Source of the DNA: an uncultured Collinsella sp.
GTDB lineage: Bacteria > Actinomycetota > Coriobacteriia > Coriobacteriales > Coriobacteriaceae
Length of the DNA stretch: 54,953 bases
NCBI GenBank assembly: GCA_900541665.1
Contig: UQKV01000012.1
Location: 1-54,953 of the forward strand
Reading direction: 5' to 3'
The translations under genes and the position numbers were made by a program. Numbering within the stretch: position 1 is the stretch's first letter; each line of letters opens with the position of its first letter. The notes beneath the pieces were generated by a model. The model searched no databases. It was not told where the DNA came from and saw only the letters and a program-made list of their open reading frames with translations. Below are positions 17,105 to 26,023 of the stretch, in pieces.

Positions 17105-17303
17105 GTCGGTCCTCCGAACAAAGGTTATAGCCATAGCATGGGTCGACCCCTGCGCACATTAACCTTCAGGTTGAAAGTAAATGCAAAGGTAAACCGTATT
17201 ATGGTTGCACATTATGAACGTATCAGTCAAATAATTGACCGTGAAAACCAAACAAACCAGATAAACGGCGTGGTATGGCCCCTCAACAAAGCACCAGCCA
17301 GCG
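17105..17303 (-). promoter_or_regulatory. ftsQ-ftsZ gap, probable ftsZ promoter region
   Basis: This 199-bp gap is clearly AT-richer than the genes beside it. It holds a dyad AACCTTCAGGTT (17161-17172) about 55 bp before the ftsZ start, followed by GAAAG; a related sequence occurs upstream of mraZ at 31682. Minus-strand TTGACT and CATAAT hexamers are present but not at a standard spacing, so no promoter is called exactly. FtsZ being transcribed from its own promoter in addition to dcw read-through is common. Confidence 0.4.
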
Positions 17304-18560
17304 CTACGAGGTCGGAGCATTCCTAAATGTGTAGTTGCCCGGAGAGCGCACATTGATATACGTTACGCCCTCTACCTGCGAAAGCAACTTGGTGACTACG
17401 CGTTCCTTCTTGGCGATATCGTCCGAATCGCCCAGCGACACCTCAATGCCGTTATTGAGGTTTGCCGAGATGGCTTCGACCGAAGGCGTGGAAATATCCT
17501 TGACTTGTCCCAAGAACTCGCTCGAAAAACCACGCACATAATCCAAGCCAGCCTTAACGGCCTTGGAGCTCACCGCCTGGCCGGAAACTGGAGCGACATC
17601 CGCCGAGACATCAGTCAACAGCACCGCGCCATAGTGCTTAGCGAGCGCCAGTGCGGCATCAATGCCGGTCAGGGTATTTGAGCCCTGCCCCGTCGTGATG
17701 ACGTTGCCCTGGTCGTCCACTTCGACCGACGTCGACAGCGGGGCGATCCAGGTGTCATCATCCCCGATGGCCCAGGCAAGGTCATCGGAGCTGATATAGG
17801 CAATTGCGATGACCTTGCGCTCCATCGGCGTAATAATGAGCGTATGCGGGAACTGACGCTGGACATCCACGCCCGAGACCCACGGGTTCTGCTTGAGGTC
17901 CTCGGTAATCTGGTCGGGATCGACGTTAAAAAGCGACGTTCCCTCGGGCAAATCGATCAGCTGGATAGCATCGTGCTTCGTCACATGCTCGCTGCCTTGA
18001 ATCTGAATATCAGTGGCGGTAAACAATCCAGAGTTGATCACCACGACGGCAACGACGACGAGCACGGCCAAGACGGCCAGAACGCCGCCCACGATTTTGC
18101 CTTTGCCTGTAACGACAGAAGCGGCGTCTGATGTTTTATTTGCCATCGCCCTAAGTGAAGACAACGGGTTGACGCCTTTTTTACCCGAAGGCTTCTTGGC
18201 GGTAGCCGGCACCGATGTCAGCGAGCGCGGTTTCGATGCGCCCAGCGTGCGACCCGGACGCGCCGCCTTAGTTCCTGTCGAGGGCTTAGGAGTTGCCATA
18301 GGACGGGCAGGCTTGGCGCCCATAACAGGCTTTGACGTCACCGAGGGACGCGAGGACTTTTTTGCGGCCGGACGATTACCGAGCTGCGAGCCGACGACCG
18401 GACGACTGGCCTGTCGAGCATGCCCGACAGACTTAGAGTGCGCGACGGTATTGCGTTGAGGTTTGGCAGGCGCGCCGGAACGCCCTCCGGCGCGGCGGAA
18501 GGTGGGTTTCGATGCTCTAGAAGCCGAGGAATTTAACTTCCGGTCTGAGCTCGATGCCAT
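17304..18560 (-). CDS. ftsQ: Cell division protein FtsQ/DivIB with long basic N-terminus
   Basis: 418 residues. The first ~150 are a Lys/Arg/Ser/Pro-rich, probably disordered cytoplasmic tail with repeated KP/RP motifs. One membrane helix (about 155-177) follows, then the POTRA domain (IQIQGSEHVTKHDAIQLIDLPEGTSLFNVD, 185-215) and the beta domain. It recruits and regulates the FtsW/FtsI synthase at the septum. The N-terminal tail is much longer than the 25-60 residues usual in E. coli or Bacillus. Its start overlaps the murB end by 44 bp. Confidence 0.9.
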   Translation of the reverse strand: MASSSDRKLNSSASRASKPTFRRAGGRSGAPAKPQRNTVAHSKSVGHARQASRPVVGSQLGNRPAAKKSSRPSVTSKPVMGAKPARPMATPKPSTGTKAARPGRTLGASKPRSLTSVPATAKKPSGKKGVNPLSSLRAMANKTSDAASVVTGKGKIVGGVLAVLAVLVVVAVVVINSGLFTATDIQIQGSEHVTKHDAIQLIDLPEGTSLFNVDPDQITEDLKQNPWVSGVDVQRQFPHTLIITPMERKVIAIAYISSDDLAWAIGDDDTWIAPLSTSVEVDDQGNVITTGQGSNTLTGIDAALALAKHYGAVLLTDVSADVAPVSGQAVSSKAVKAGLDYVRGFSSEFLGQVKDISTPSVEAISANLNNGIEVSLGDSDDIAKKERVVTKLLSQVEGVTYINVRSPGNYTFRNAPTS

Positions 18561-19428
18561 ACGCCTCCCTCACCTTTCCGTGCACATGTCTGATAACCGC
18601 GGCAACGTCATCGGCCGAGGCAGTTCCGTTATTAACGATAAAATTAGCGTGAACGGGCGAAACTTCCGCGCCGCCAATTGAAAAACCCTTTAATCCACAA
18701 TCCTCGATAAGCTTGCCCACGCTCACATCGGGCGGATTGCGAAAGACCGACCCGCAGGATGCGCGACCCATGGGCTGCGTACGCTTGCGCCTCGTCAGGT
18801 ACCGTTCCATGCGCTCGCGAATGTCGGCCTTGGGCGCCGGTTTAAGCTTGAGCACGCACTCGAGGATGATCTCATTGCGGGGAAGGCTACATTCGCGGTA
18901 GCCCCAAGTGATCTCGGACCCCGCATAATGCTTGATACCGGATGCCGGGTCAAACGTTACGACATCCTCAACCAGCGAGCCAATCCACTCGGTCCGTGTG
19001 CCGGCATTCATAGATATCGCACCGCCGACCGAACCAGGGATGCCAACGGCAAACTCAAGGCCCGTGAGGCTACGCGACAGGGCATCGTTGACCAGGCGCG
19101 CAAACATCACGCCCGCACCGACCGTCAGCGTACAACCGTCATCGGCAACAACCGTGCGCTGAAACTCACGTCCGAGCGAAATGACGGCGCCGCGATAACC
19201 GCCATCGGCAACCAGCAGATTGGAGCCCTTGCCGATGATGACCCACGGCACCTGCTCGCGATCGAGCACCGCCACGGCGCGGCGGAGGGCATGATAGCTA
19301 TGGCACGTCACAAAGAGGTCGGCCTTGCCGCCGATACGATAGCTCGTATGACGCGCAAGGCGCTCGTCCTCGATCACATCCGTGTCGATCATGCCCGAGA
19401 GCGCCATGACGGCGTTAAACAGACCCAT
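18517..19428 (-). CDS. murB: UDP-N-acetylenolpyruvoylglucosamine reductase MurB
   Basis: 303 residues, FAD enzyme that reduces the enolpyruvyl intermediate to UDP-MurNAc. FAD-binding motifs are HTSYRIGGKADLF (27-39), IGKGSNLLVADGGYRG and GIPGSVGGAISMNAG. The proton-donor serine lies in CGSVFRNP, and the type II hallmark of lacking the Tyr loop fits the short length. It is 5 bp downstream of murC; no strong ribosome site is seen, suggesting coupling. Confidence 0.95.
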   Translation of the reverse strand: MGLFNAVMALSGMIDTDVIEDERLARHTSYRIGGKADLFVTCHSYHALRRAVAVLDREQVPWVIIGKGSNLLVADGGYRGAVISLGREFQRTVVADDGCTLTVGAGVMFARLVNDALSRSLTGLEFAVGIPGSVGGAISMNAGTRTEWIGSLVEDVVTFDPASGIKHYAGSEITWGYRECSLPRNEIILECVLKLKPAPKADIRERMERYLTRRKRTQPMGRASCGSVFRNPPDVSVGKLIEDCGLKGFSIGGAEVSPVHANFIVNNGTASADDVAAVIRHVHGKVREAYGIELRPEVKFLGF

Positions 19429-19433
19429 TAGAC

Positions 19434-20852
19434 TTAAGCGTCTTTCTTGGCAGTCAGATACTCAATGAACTCGGGACCGACGGTCGTAACGTCACCGGCA
19501 CCCATAGTGAGCAGCAGGTCGCCCTCGCCCACCATCTGCTCAAGCTCCTGATTGAGCTCAAGACGGCTGGAGCAATACACGACCTCCTTGCCAGGATGCT
19601 TGGCGCGCACGGTATCGGCGAGCATCTTAGAGGTGACACCCGGAATGGGCATCTCGCCAGCCGAGAACACATCAATCAGCAGCAGTTTATCGGCATTGGC
19701 AAATGCATCGGCAAAGTCGTCGCACAGGGCCTGCAGGCGCGAATAGCGGTGCGGCTGGAACACGACGTCGACGTGCTTGTAGCCCAGCGACGAAGCGGCA
19801 GCAAGCGTCGCCTTGATCTCGGTGGGGTGATGGCCGTAATCATCGACCACGGTGATGCCATCGATATCGCCCACGTGGGTAAAGCGACGACGGACGCCCT
19901 CAAAGCTCGAGAGCGCCTTGGCGGCGGCGTCGATGTCAAGGCCCAGGACATGGGCGACGGTGAGCACCGCCGTGGCGTTGAGCATGTTGTGGCGACCGGG
20001 ATTGCTCTTAATCTCCACAGCATGCTCAGTGCCGTCCTCAAAGCGAACGATAAAGTCACTCTGGATGCCCTTGACATCCGGGTGCATGCAGACGATGTCG
20101 TTGCTCTCGGCAAAGCCGTAGGAAAGCACGTGAAGGCCCGTCGACTTGGCGAGCTCGACCAGATGCGGGTCCTCACCGCAGACGATGACGGTGCCGTCCT
20201 CGCCCACCAGGCTCATGAATTTGGCGAAAGTCGCTTCGATCTCCTCGATACCCGAGTAGTGATCGAGGTGGTCGGCCTCGACGTTGGTCACAATGACCAC
20301 GTTGGGGTTCAGGAACAGGAAGGAGCTGTCGGACTCGTCGGCCTCGGCGACAAAGTAGTCGCCCGAGCCGTTCTTGCCGTTCGTGTCATAGCCCTCAACG
20401 ATGCCACCGATCAGGAAGCTCGGATCCAGACCCATGCGGTCGAGCATGGTGGCGCACATCGAAGACGTGGTGGTCTTGCCGTGCGTGCCGGCAACAGCGA
20501 CGGTAGTGTAGCCGTGGCCCAAGGCAGAGAGCATCTTGGCACGGGGCCACACGGGAATACCAAGCTCGCGAGCGCGCACGAGTTCAGGGTTGGACTCCGG
20601 AATAGCGGTGGAGACAACAACCACGTCGGGCTTGACCTCGTCGATCGTGGCGGCCTCATGGCCCACATGTACCTTCACACCAGCGCGGGTAAGCTGACGG
20701 ATATAACGTGACGTCTTAAGGTCGGAGCCGGTAACGGCATAACCGCGCTCGTGCAGAACGAGGGCGATGCCGCTCATGCCGGCGCCGCCGATACCGATAA
20801 AGTGGGCGCTCTTAAACTCGGGCGCGGAGGTTGCAGTCTGGGAATCAGCCAT
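19434..20852 (-). CDS. murC: UDP-N-acetylmuramate--L-alanine ligase MurC
   Basis: 472 residues from ATG 20852; a GTG at 20879 would add nine residues (MFTQGVHEH), and AGGAG lies 12 bp before the ATG. The N-terminal UDP-binding loop is GIGGAGMSGIA (20-30), the ATP P-loop GTHGKTTTS (122-130), and the C-terminal domain contains DDYGHHPTEIKATL. It adds L-Ala to UDP-MurNAc, the first step of the stem peptide. Confidence 0.96.
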   Translation of the reverse strand: MADSQTATSAPEFKSAHFIGIGGAGMSGIALVLHERGYAVTGSDLKTSRYIRQLTRAGVKVHVGHEAATIDEVKPDVVVVSTAIPESNPELVRARELGIPVWPRAKMLSALGHGYTTVAVAGTHGKTTTSSMCATMLDRMGLDPSFLIGGIVEGYDTNGKNGSGDYFVAEADESDSSFLFLNPNVVIVTNVEADHLDHYSGIEEIEATFAKFMSLVGEDGTVIVCGEDPHLVELAKSTGLHVLSYGFAESNDIVCMHPDVKGIQSDFIVRFEDGTEHAVEIKSNPGRHNMLNATAVLTVAHVLGLDIDAAAKALSSFEGVRRRFTHVGDIDGITVVDDYGHHPTEIKATLAAASSLGYKHVDVVFQPHRYSRLQALCDDFADAFANADKLLLIDVFSAGEMPIPGVTSKMLADTVRAKHPGKEVVYCSSRLELNQELEQMVGEGDLLLTMGAGDVTTVGPEFIEYLTAKKDA

Positions 20853-20949
20853 GTGCTCGTGTACTCCTTGCGTAAACACTGCCTGTAACCCGTTAACTGT
20901 ACCGCACCTACCGCATCAGCGCGAGGGCGACCGACGATATCCCGTCTAA

Positions 20950-22065
20950 CTAACGCAAACCCTCTACCGCATCCGCCAGAAGAGCGGCGGCCCTATCCTG
21001 AGCCAGACCACGCGCCGCCTGACGCATGGCGTCGCGCGCCGCCGCGTCATCGACCAGGTGCAGCAGTTCATCGGCAAAGGCAGAACCGTCGATATCGGCA
21101 TCGGCGCAGAGCACGCCGGCCCCGGCGTCGACCAGATACCGGGCATTGGTGGTTTGGTGGTCGGCCGTCGCATGCGGATACGGCACGAGCACCGAGGGCA
21201 CGGCGAGCGCAGCGATCTCGGCCACGCTCGATGCGCCCGAACGCGAGAGCACCAAATCGGCAGCAGCCAACATATCGCCCATGTTGTCGATGTAAGGCTG
21301 GACGCGGTAACGCTTCGCCTCCTCGGGCGTCAGCGCCAAAGCGCGCTCGGTCTCCTCAAAGCCGTCGGCACCCGTCGAATGCAACACATAGAGGTTCTTG
21401 CGCGAAAGCAGCTCGTTTTTGAGCGAAACCACGCGCTCGTTGAGGTGCTGGGCGCCAAGTGAACCGCCAAAGACGAGCAGCAGCGTAGCGTCCTCGGGAA
21501 CGCCAAGTGCCTTGCGGCCGCGAGCGCGATTGCCCTCGATCACCGAGCGACGTACGGGGTTGCCGGTCATGAGCACGTGGTCAGGGTCACCTTCGCGCTC
21601 AAAGACCGAGCGCGCTGCCGGCACCGAGATGCACACGCGGGCGGCGTGGGAGTTCATCATCTTATTGGCCAGGCCCGGAACAGAGTTCTGCTCATGCAGC
21701 AGATACGGAACGCCTGCGCCCTTGCACCACCCCAGCAGCGGAACCTCGACATAGGCACCAAAACCGATGGCAGCGTCGGGCTTGCCGACCTTTAAGAAAT
21801 GACTGGCGAGCGCACGCTTGGCCTTGTTGACACGCCACAGCGAGGTCAGCGCCGTCCAAGGACGGGAGCGGTCGAAGCCCGTGACCGTAATGGGCACAAA
21901 ATCAAACCCAGCCTCAGGGACCAAACGACCCTCGAGCTTGCGCGACTGGCCCACGAACACAACGTGGTGGCCACGATCACGCAGCTCTTCGGCCAAGGCG
22001 AGCGCGGGGTTGATGTGTCCTGCCGTGCCGCCGGCTGCAATAGCAACGGTCATCTTATCGGTCAT
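20950..22065 (-). CDS. murG: Lipid II synthase MurG (GlcNAc transferase)
   Basis: 371 residues from ATG 22065, with GAAGGG 6 bp upstream. It transfers GlcNAc from UDP-GlcNAc to lipid I at the inner membrane face. The G-loop GGTAGHINPALALA (about 12-25) and the second loop GGSLGAQHLNE are typical, as are SRSGASSVAEIAALAVPSVLVPYPHATADHQ in the nucleotide-binding half. It overlaps the end of ftsW by 11 bp and is followed by murC after about 100 bp. Confidence 0.95.
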   Translation of the reverse strand: MTDKMTVAIAAGGTAGHINPALALAEELRDRGHHVVFVGQSRKLEGRLVPEAGFDFVPITVTGFDRSRPWTALTSLWRVNKAKRALASHFLKVGKPDAAIGFGAYVEVPLLGWCKGAGVPYLLHEQNSVPGLANKMMNSHAARVCISVPAARSVFEREGDPDHVLMTGNPVRRSVIEGNRARGRKALGVPEDATLLLVFGGSLGAQHLNERVVSLKNELLSRKNLYVLHSTGADGFEETERALALTPEEAKRYRVQPYIDNMGDMLAAADLVLSRSGASSVAEIAALAVPSVLVPYPHATADHQTTNARYLVDAGAGVLCADADIDGSAFADELLHLVDDAAARDAMRQAARGLAQDRAAALLADAVEGLR

Positions 22066-23548
22066 GGTAGTCCCTTCGTACACGCGGTCCCTGGTCGTCG
22101 GTGCGCAGACGCGCCGACGGGTCCGAGTTCAAATCGATTCGATTATATCCGCCGCCCGCGTTGCGAGGGCTGGGGCGCTGCGGACGACCTTGCGGAGCCG
22201 TTCGCGGGCGGGGACGAGCTGCCGGCTCGGATGCAGAGCCATCCAGGACGGTAAAACCGTTACGCGAAGATCGCTCGCCGCGCACATGGGGCACGCCGGC
22301 GGTACTCTCATCCATAACGGCAAAGCTCTCGCGGCGACGGTCGTACTCATCGCGACGAGCGCTCTCGTACGAAACGCGCAGGATCAATCCGGCAAGCATA
22401 AGCGACACAATAATCGACGAACCGCCGTAGCTAATAAACGGCAACGGTTTGCCCGTCATGGGAAACACGTTGAGGATGCCCAACGCGTTAATCAAAAACT
22501 GCACCGCGAGAATGACCGCGGAGCCAGACGCCATAAGCGCGCCCCGACGATCGGTCGCCTGCTCGGCAATGCGAAACGCCGAATAGATCAGCATCGCAAA
22601 CACCAAGAAGAACAGCACGGTTCCGACAAAACCGACTTCCTCGCCAATGATGGCCAGGATGTAGTCATTGTGCGCCTCAGGCAGATACGAGTACTTCATG
22701 GTTGAGTTGCCGATGCCACGGCCGAACAGACCGCCCGAGGCAAAGGCCATGATGGCAAGCGTGGCCTGATAGCCATCACCATACTCGTCGGCCCAGGGAT
22801 TCCAAGCAACCTCGACACGCGTCATACGATACGGCTCGGCAATAAGGGCGATTGCAATGACGACGATGCCGCCAACGAGCGTCCAGACGATAAATTTGGG
22901 ATCCAATCCCGCAAACAGTGCCATGCATACCAGCGTCAACAAAATGATCAAAACGGTACCAAAGTCGGGCTGGATAAAGATCAAAAAAATCGAAGGGGCC
23001 AAACAGATGCCCATCTTGCTAAGAAACTCGTTGATGTTGCCACCGGGCGAAAAGAAGCGGTCGAGCATGATGGCCGAATACGCAATGGCAAACGGCTTTA
23101 GAAACTCAGAGGGTTGGAACTGAATACCGGCGATGTTGAGCCAGCGTGTGGCACCGCGACTACCGCTGCCCATTAAAAACACCAGCACAAGCAAGAACAT
23201 CATGACGAATAGGAAGATCTTGAGCACATCCTCCCCAAACCAGCTGTCCGGCAAAACGCGCACGATGGCAATCAGCGCCAGAACACCGACCACGGCAAAG
23301 GCGGCCTGTCGACCCAAAAAAAACGTCGCCGAGCCATTCTCGTGCAGCGCCTCGACCGAAGACGCCGAGTACACCATCAGCAGGCCAAAGCACACCAAGG
23401 TAAACAGGCAAGCCATGAATATCAAACGGGGGCGCATGATACGGGCGGGAACGCCGGCAATATAGCGTTCGCTAAACGTCTGCCCGCCGCGACCGGAACG
23501 CGGTGTGCTGCGCCGCGAGGAAGCACGGTCCGAGTCGGGCCTCCTCAT
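22055..23548 (-). CDS. ftsW: Lipid II polymerase FtsW (SEDS family)
   Basis: About 497 residues. The start is uncertain: ATG 23548 is used, while GTG 23575 and TTG 23581 nearer the murD stop are alternatives, with GAGAGGAG lying between. A basic N-terminal tail is followed by ten membrane helices, with SEDS motifs such as SGSRGATRWLNIAGIQFQPSEFLKP and the C-terminal GKPLPFISYGGSSI. It polymerises glycan strands with the partner PBP. A 100-residue Arg/Pro-rich cytoplasmic tail (after about 400) is longer than in most FtsW. Confidence 0.93.
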   Translation of the reverse strand: MRRPDSDRASSRRSTPRSGRGGQTFSERYIAGVPARIMRPRLIFMACLFTLVCFGLLMVYSASSVEALHENGSATFFLGRQAAFAVVGVLALIAIVRVLPDSWFGEDVLKIFLFVMMFLLVLVFLMGSGSRGATRWLNIAGIQFQPSEFLKPFAIAYSAIMLDRFFSPGGNINEFLSKMGICLAPSIFLIFIQPDFGTVLIILLTLVCMALFAGLDPKFIVWTLVGGIVVIAIALIAEPYRMTRVEVAWNPWADEYGDGYQATLAIMAFASGGLFGRGIGNSTMKYSYLPEAHNDYILAIIGEEVGFVGTVLFFLVFAMLIYSAFRIAEQATDRRGALMASGSAVILAVQFLINALGILNVFPMTGKPLPFISYGGSSIIVSLMLAGLILRVSYESARRDEYDRRRESFAVMDESTAGVPHVRGERSSRNGFTVLDGSASEPAARPRPRTAPQGRPQRPSPRNAGGGYNRIDLNSDPSARLRTDDQGPRVRRDYHDR

Positions 23549-23584
23549 ACCTTGTCGGGGGCTCTCCTCTCTCACCGGCAACCC

Positions 23585-24991
23585 CTATTCCATTTGCGAT
23601 TTCGCCGCAGCGGCAAGCTGGGCCACATAGTCCTTAAACACGCGTCCGCGCTCCTCATAGCCCGAGAACTCATCGAACGAAGAGCAGGCAGGAGAAAGTA
23701 AGATCACGTCGCCACGGCTCGACAGCGAACGAGCGACGTCCACGGCATCGCGCAGGTCATCCGCCTGGGCGATATCCACATCGCCATCGACATCGGCCTC
23801 GTCCATAGCGGCGGTGAAGCGCTCGCGCGCATCGCCAAAGCAGACGACCGAGCGTACGTTATCCATAACAACGCGCGCGAAGTCCGTGAGAGGCGTGCCC
23901 TTATCGTGGCCGCCGAGCAGCAAGATCACGTCGTCATTGGGAAATGCCGTCAGTGCCTTCTCGACCGCATCGGTGTTGGTCGCCTTGGAATCGTTGACGT
24001 AGCGCACGCCGTCAATCTCGCCACACGGCTCCACGCGGTGCTCGAGTGGCTGGAACGAGGCCAGACCGCGGCAGATACCATCGACATCGGCACCGACTGC
24101 CAAGGCAGCCGTGGCAGCGCACAGGGCATTGATAACATTGTGATGGCCCGAGATCTTGAGCTCGGATGTAGCGATGAGCGGGGTCTCGACGCCCTTCAAG
24201 CGCACGATCATCTTGCCATCGCGCACAAAGGCGGCATCCTCGCCCTCAGGCTCGTCAAAGGCAACCTTGCAGATGCGACGACCCGGCGTGTAAATGTACT
24301 CATCGAACTCGTGAATGCCGGCGTCTTCGACGTCGACAACCGCCAGATCGTCATCGACCATATTGTCAAACAGTTTGATCTTGGCAAGCGCATAGTTCTT
24401 ATGGCTCTTATGCCAGCCCAAGTGGTCGGGAGTGATGTTGAGCAGCACCGCCACGCGAGGATGAAGCTCGGCGGTCGTAGCAATCTGGTAGCTCGAGAGC
24501 TCGGCCACAAACCACTCGTTATGAGCTCGGCCGTCAATCTCGTTGACCGGCGGCTCGCCGATGTTGCCGACAGCTACGCTGGCCTCACCGGCAGCCTTGA
24601 GCAGATAATCAGTCAGCGACGTGGTAGTCGTCTTGCCGTTGGTACCCGTAATGGCAATCCAGTTATCGGGCGACAGGCGATAGGCAAACTCGGGCTCACC
24701 CATAATCTGGGCGGCATGCTCGCGCCCGGCCTTAAAGAAGCCCGAGAACTCCGAGATGCCCGGGCACGTCACGCATACGTCATAGGCGCCCTCGACCTGT
24801 CCGGTGCCATAGACAAACGACGCACCAGCAGCCTCGAGCGCGCGCGTGGCGTCATTGGGCTCAGAGGTGCCGCCGCCATACACGGTAACGGCGCTTACGC
24901 GCTCGGGATGCGCCAGCGCCCAGTGGGCGACATCGAGACCGGATTTGCCCTGGCCCAAAACGAGCAGGCTAAAGACATCAGCAAGAGGCAT
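23585..24991 (-). CDS. murD: UDP-MurNAc-L-Ala--D-glutamate ligase MurD
   Basis: 468 residues. The N-terminal Rossmann loop is VLGQGKSGLDVAHW (11-24), the ATP P-loop GTNGKTTTTS (116-125), and the C-terminal domain carries NDSKATNTDAVEKAL and LSPACSSFDEFSGYEERG, the latter a MurD signature. It adds D-Glu to the stem peptide. It lies 9 bp downstream of mraY and just upstream of ftsW. Confidence 0.96.
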   Translation of the reverse strand: MPLADVFSLLVLGQGKSGLDVAHWALAHPERVSAVTVYGGGTSEPNDATRALEAAGASFVYGTGQVEGAYDVCVTCPGISEFSGFFKAGREHAAQIMGEPEFAYRLSPDNWIAITGTNGKTTTTSLTDYLLKAAGEASVAVGNIGEPPVNEIDGRAHNEWFVAELSSYQIATTAELHPRVAVLLNITPDHLGWHKSHKNYALAKIKLFDNMVDDDLAVVDVEDAGIHEFDEYIYTPGRRICKVAFDEPEGEDAAFVRDGKMIVRLKGVETPLIATSELKISGHHNVINALCAATAALAVGADVDGICRGLASFQPLEHRVEPCGEIDGVRYVNDSKATNTDAVEKALTAFPNDDVILLLGGHDKGTPLTDFARVVMDNVRSVVCFGDARERFTAAMDEADVDGDVDIAQADDLRDAVDVARSLSSRGDVILLSPACSSFDEFSGYEERGRVFKDYVAQLAAAAKSQME

Positions 24992-25000
24992 GAAAGACCA

Positions 25001-26020
25001 CTATCCCAACTGGAAGAACAGAGCAAGGCCAACGGCACCAAAGGCCGCAGCGATAATCCAAAAACGGATGACGACCTTGGTCTCGGCCCAGCCCTTCTTT
25101 TCGAAATGATGATGGATGGGCGCCATAAGGAAGACGCGCTTGTGCGTAAAGTGGAAGTAGACAACCTGAATCATGACCGACAGGGTCTCAACGATAAACA
25201 GGCCGCCGATGATGAGGGAGACGACCTCGGTGTTGGTCATGATGGACGTGCAGGCAAACGCGGCGCCCAGGGCAAGCGAGCCGGTATCGCCCATAAAGAT
25301 GCTCGCCGGATAGCAGTTGAACCACAGAAAGCCCAAGCAGGCGCCGGCACACGCGGTGCAGAAGATGGACAGGTTCACGTCTCCGTGCAAAAACGCCATC
25401 GCAGCCATGGCGAGCATGGCGATCATGGAGGTGCCGCCAGCAAGACCGTCAAGGCCATCGGTCAGGTTCACGGCATTAGAAAGACCGGCGATCATCAGCC
25501 AGCAAAAGACAATGTAGAGCCACGGGAACGAAAGGCCGCAGATGGTGGTCGAAAGCACGCCAAGGTCGATCGTCAGGCCGCCGGGAAAACGAATCTCGGG
25601 GGCGACGCCGCACCAGTTGACGGCAAGTACCGTAAAGGTGACACAGATAATGGTTAGGCCGATCATCTTGGCATGAGGCGTCAGACCGAGCGAGCGCCCA
25701 TGCGTAACGGAGGTCAGGTCGTCGATCAGGCCCAGCGCGCCGGTCGCCAGCGTGGCGAGCAGCACAAGCACGAGCTCGGTGGTGAGCTTGCCCATCAGCA
25801 GGCAGGTCAACGAGATCGCGACGAGGATGACAACGCCACCCATGGTGGGCGTTCCCTGCTTAACCAAATGACGCTTGGGGCCGTCGGCACGAACCTGCTG
25901 GCCGATACCCTCGACCTTGAGCAGCTTGATCCACCACGGCATGAGCAGCAGCGCAATGGCAGCGGCGATGCCAAGCCCCAAAAAAGCCTGATACGTTGGA
26001 TACGAGGGATTGCCGAACAT
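25001..26020 (-). CDS. mraY: Phospho-MurNAc-pentapeptide translocase MraY
   Basis: 339 residues, ten membrane helices. It makes lipid I from UDP-MurNAc-pentapeptide and undecaprenyl phosphate. Catalytic motifs are the D100-D101 pair in LIDDLTSV, NLTDGLDGL (185-193) and the cytoplasmic histidine loop APIHHHFEKKG (about 303-313). Only 3 bp separate it from murF. Confidence 0.97.
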   Translation of the reverse strand: MFGNPSYPTYQAFLGLGIAAAIALLLMPWWIKLLKVEGIGQQVRADGPKRHLVKQGTPTMGGVVILVAISLTCLLMGKLTTELVLVLLATLATGALGLIDDLTSVTHGRSLGLTPHAKMIGLTIICVTFTVLAVNWCGVAPEIRFPGGLTIDLGVLSTTICGLSFPWLYIVFCWLMIAGLSNAVNLTDGLDGLAGGTSMIAMLAMAAMAFLHGDVNLSIFCTACAGACLGFLWFNCYPASIFMGDTGSLALGAAFACTSIMTNTEVVSLIIGGLFIVETLSVMIQVVYFHFTHKRVFLMAPIHHHFEKKGWAETKVVIRFWIIAAAFGAVGLALFFQLG

Positions 26021-26023
26021 GGG

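Noticed and set aside
15866..17326. 486-codon plus-strand frame opposite ftsZ
   Set aside because: Repetitive Gly/Val/Asp composition, antisense to FtsZ.
23906..25657. 583-codon plus-strand frame opposite murD/mraY
   Set aside because: Antisense to two recognised genes; no ribosome site or recognisable domain.
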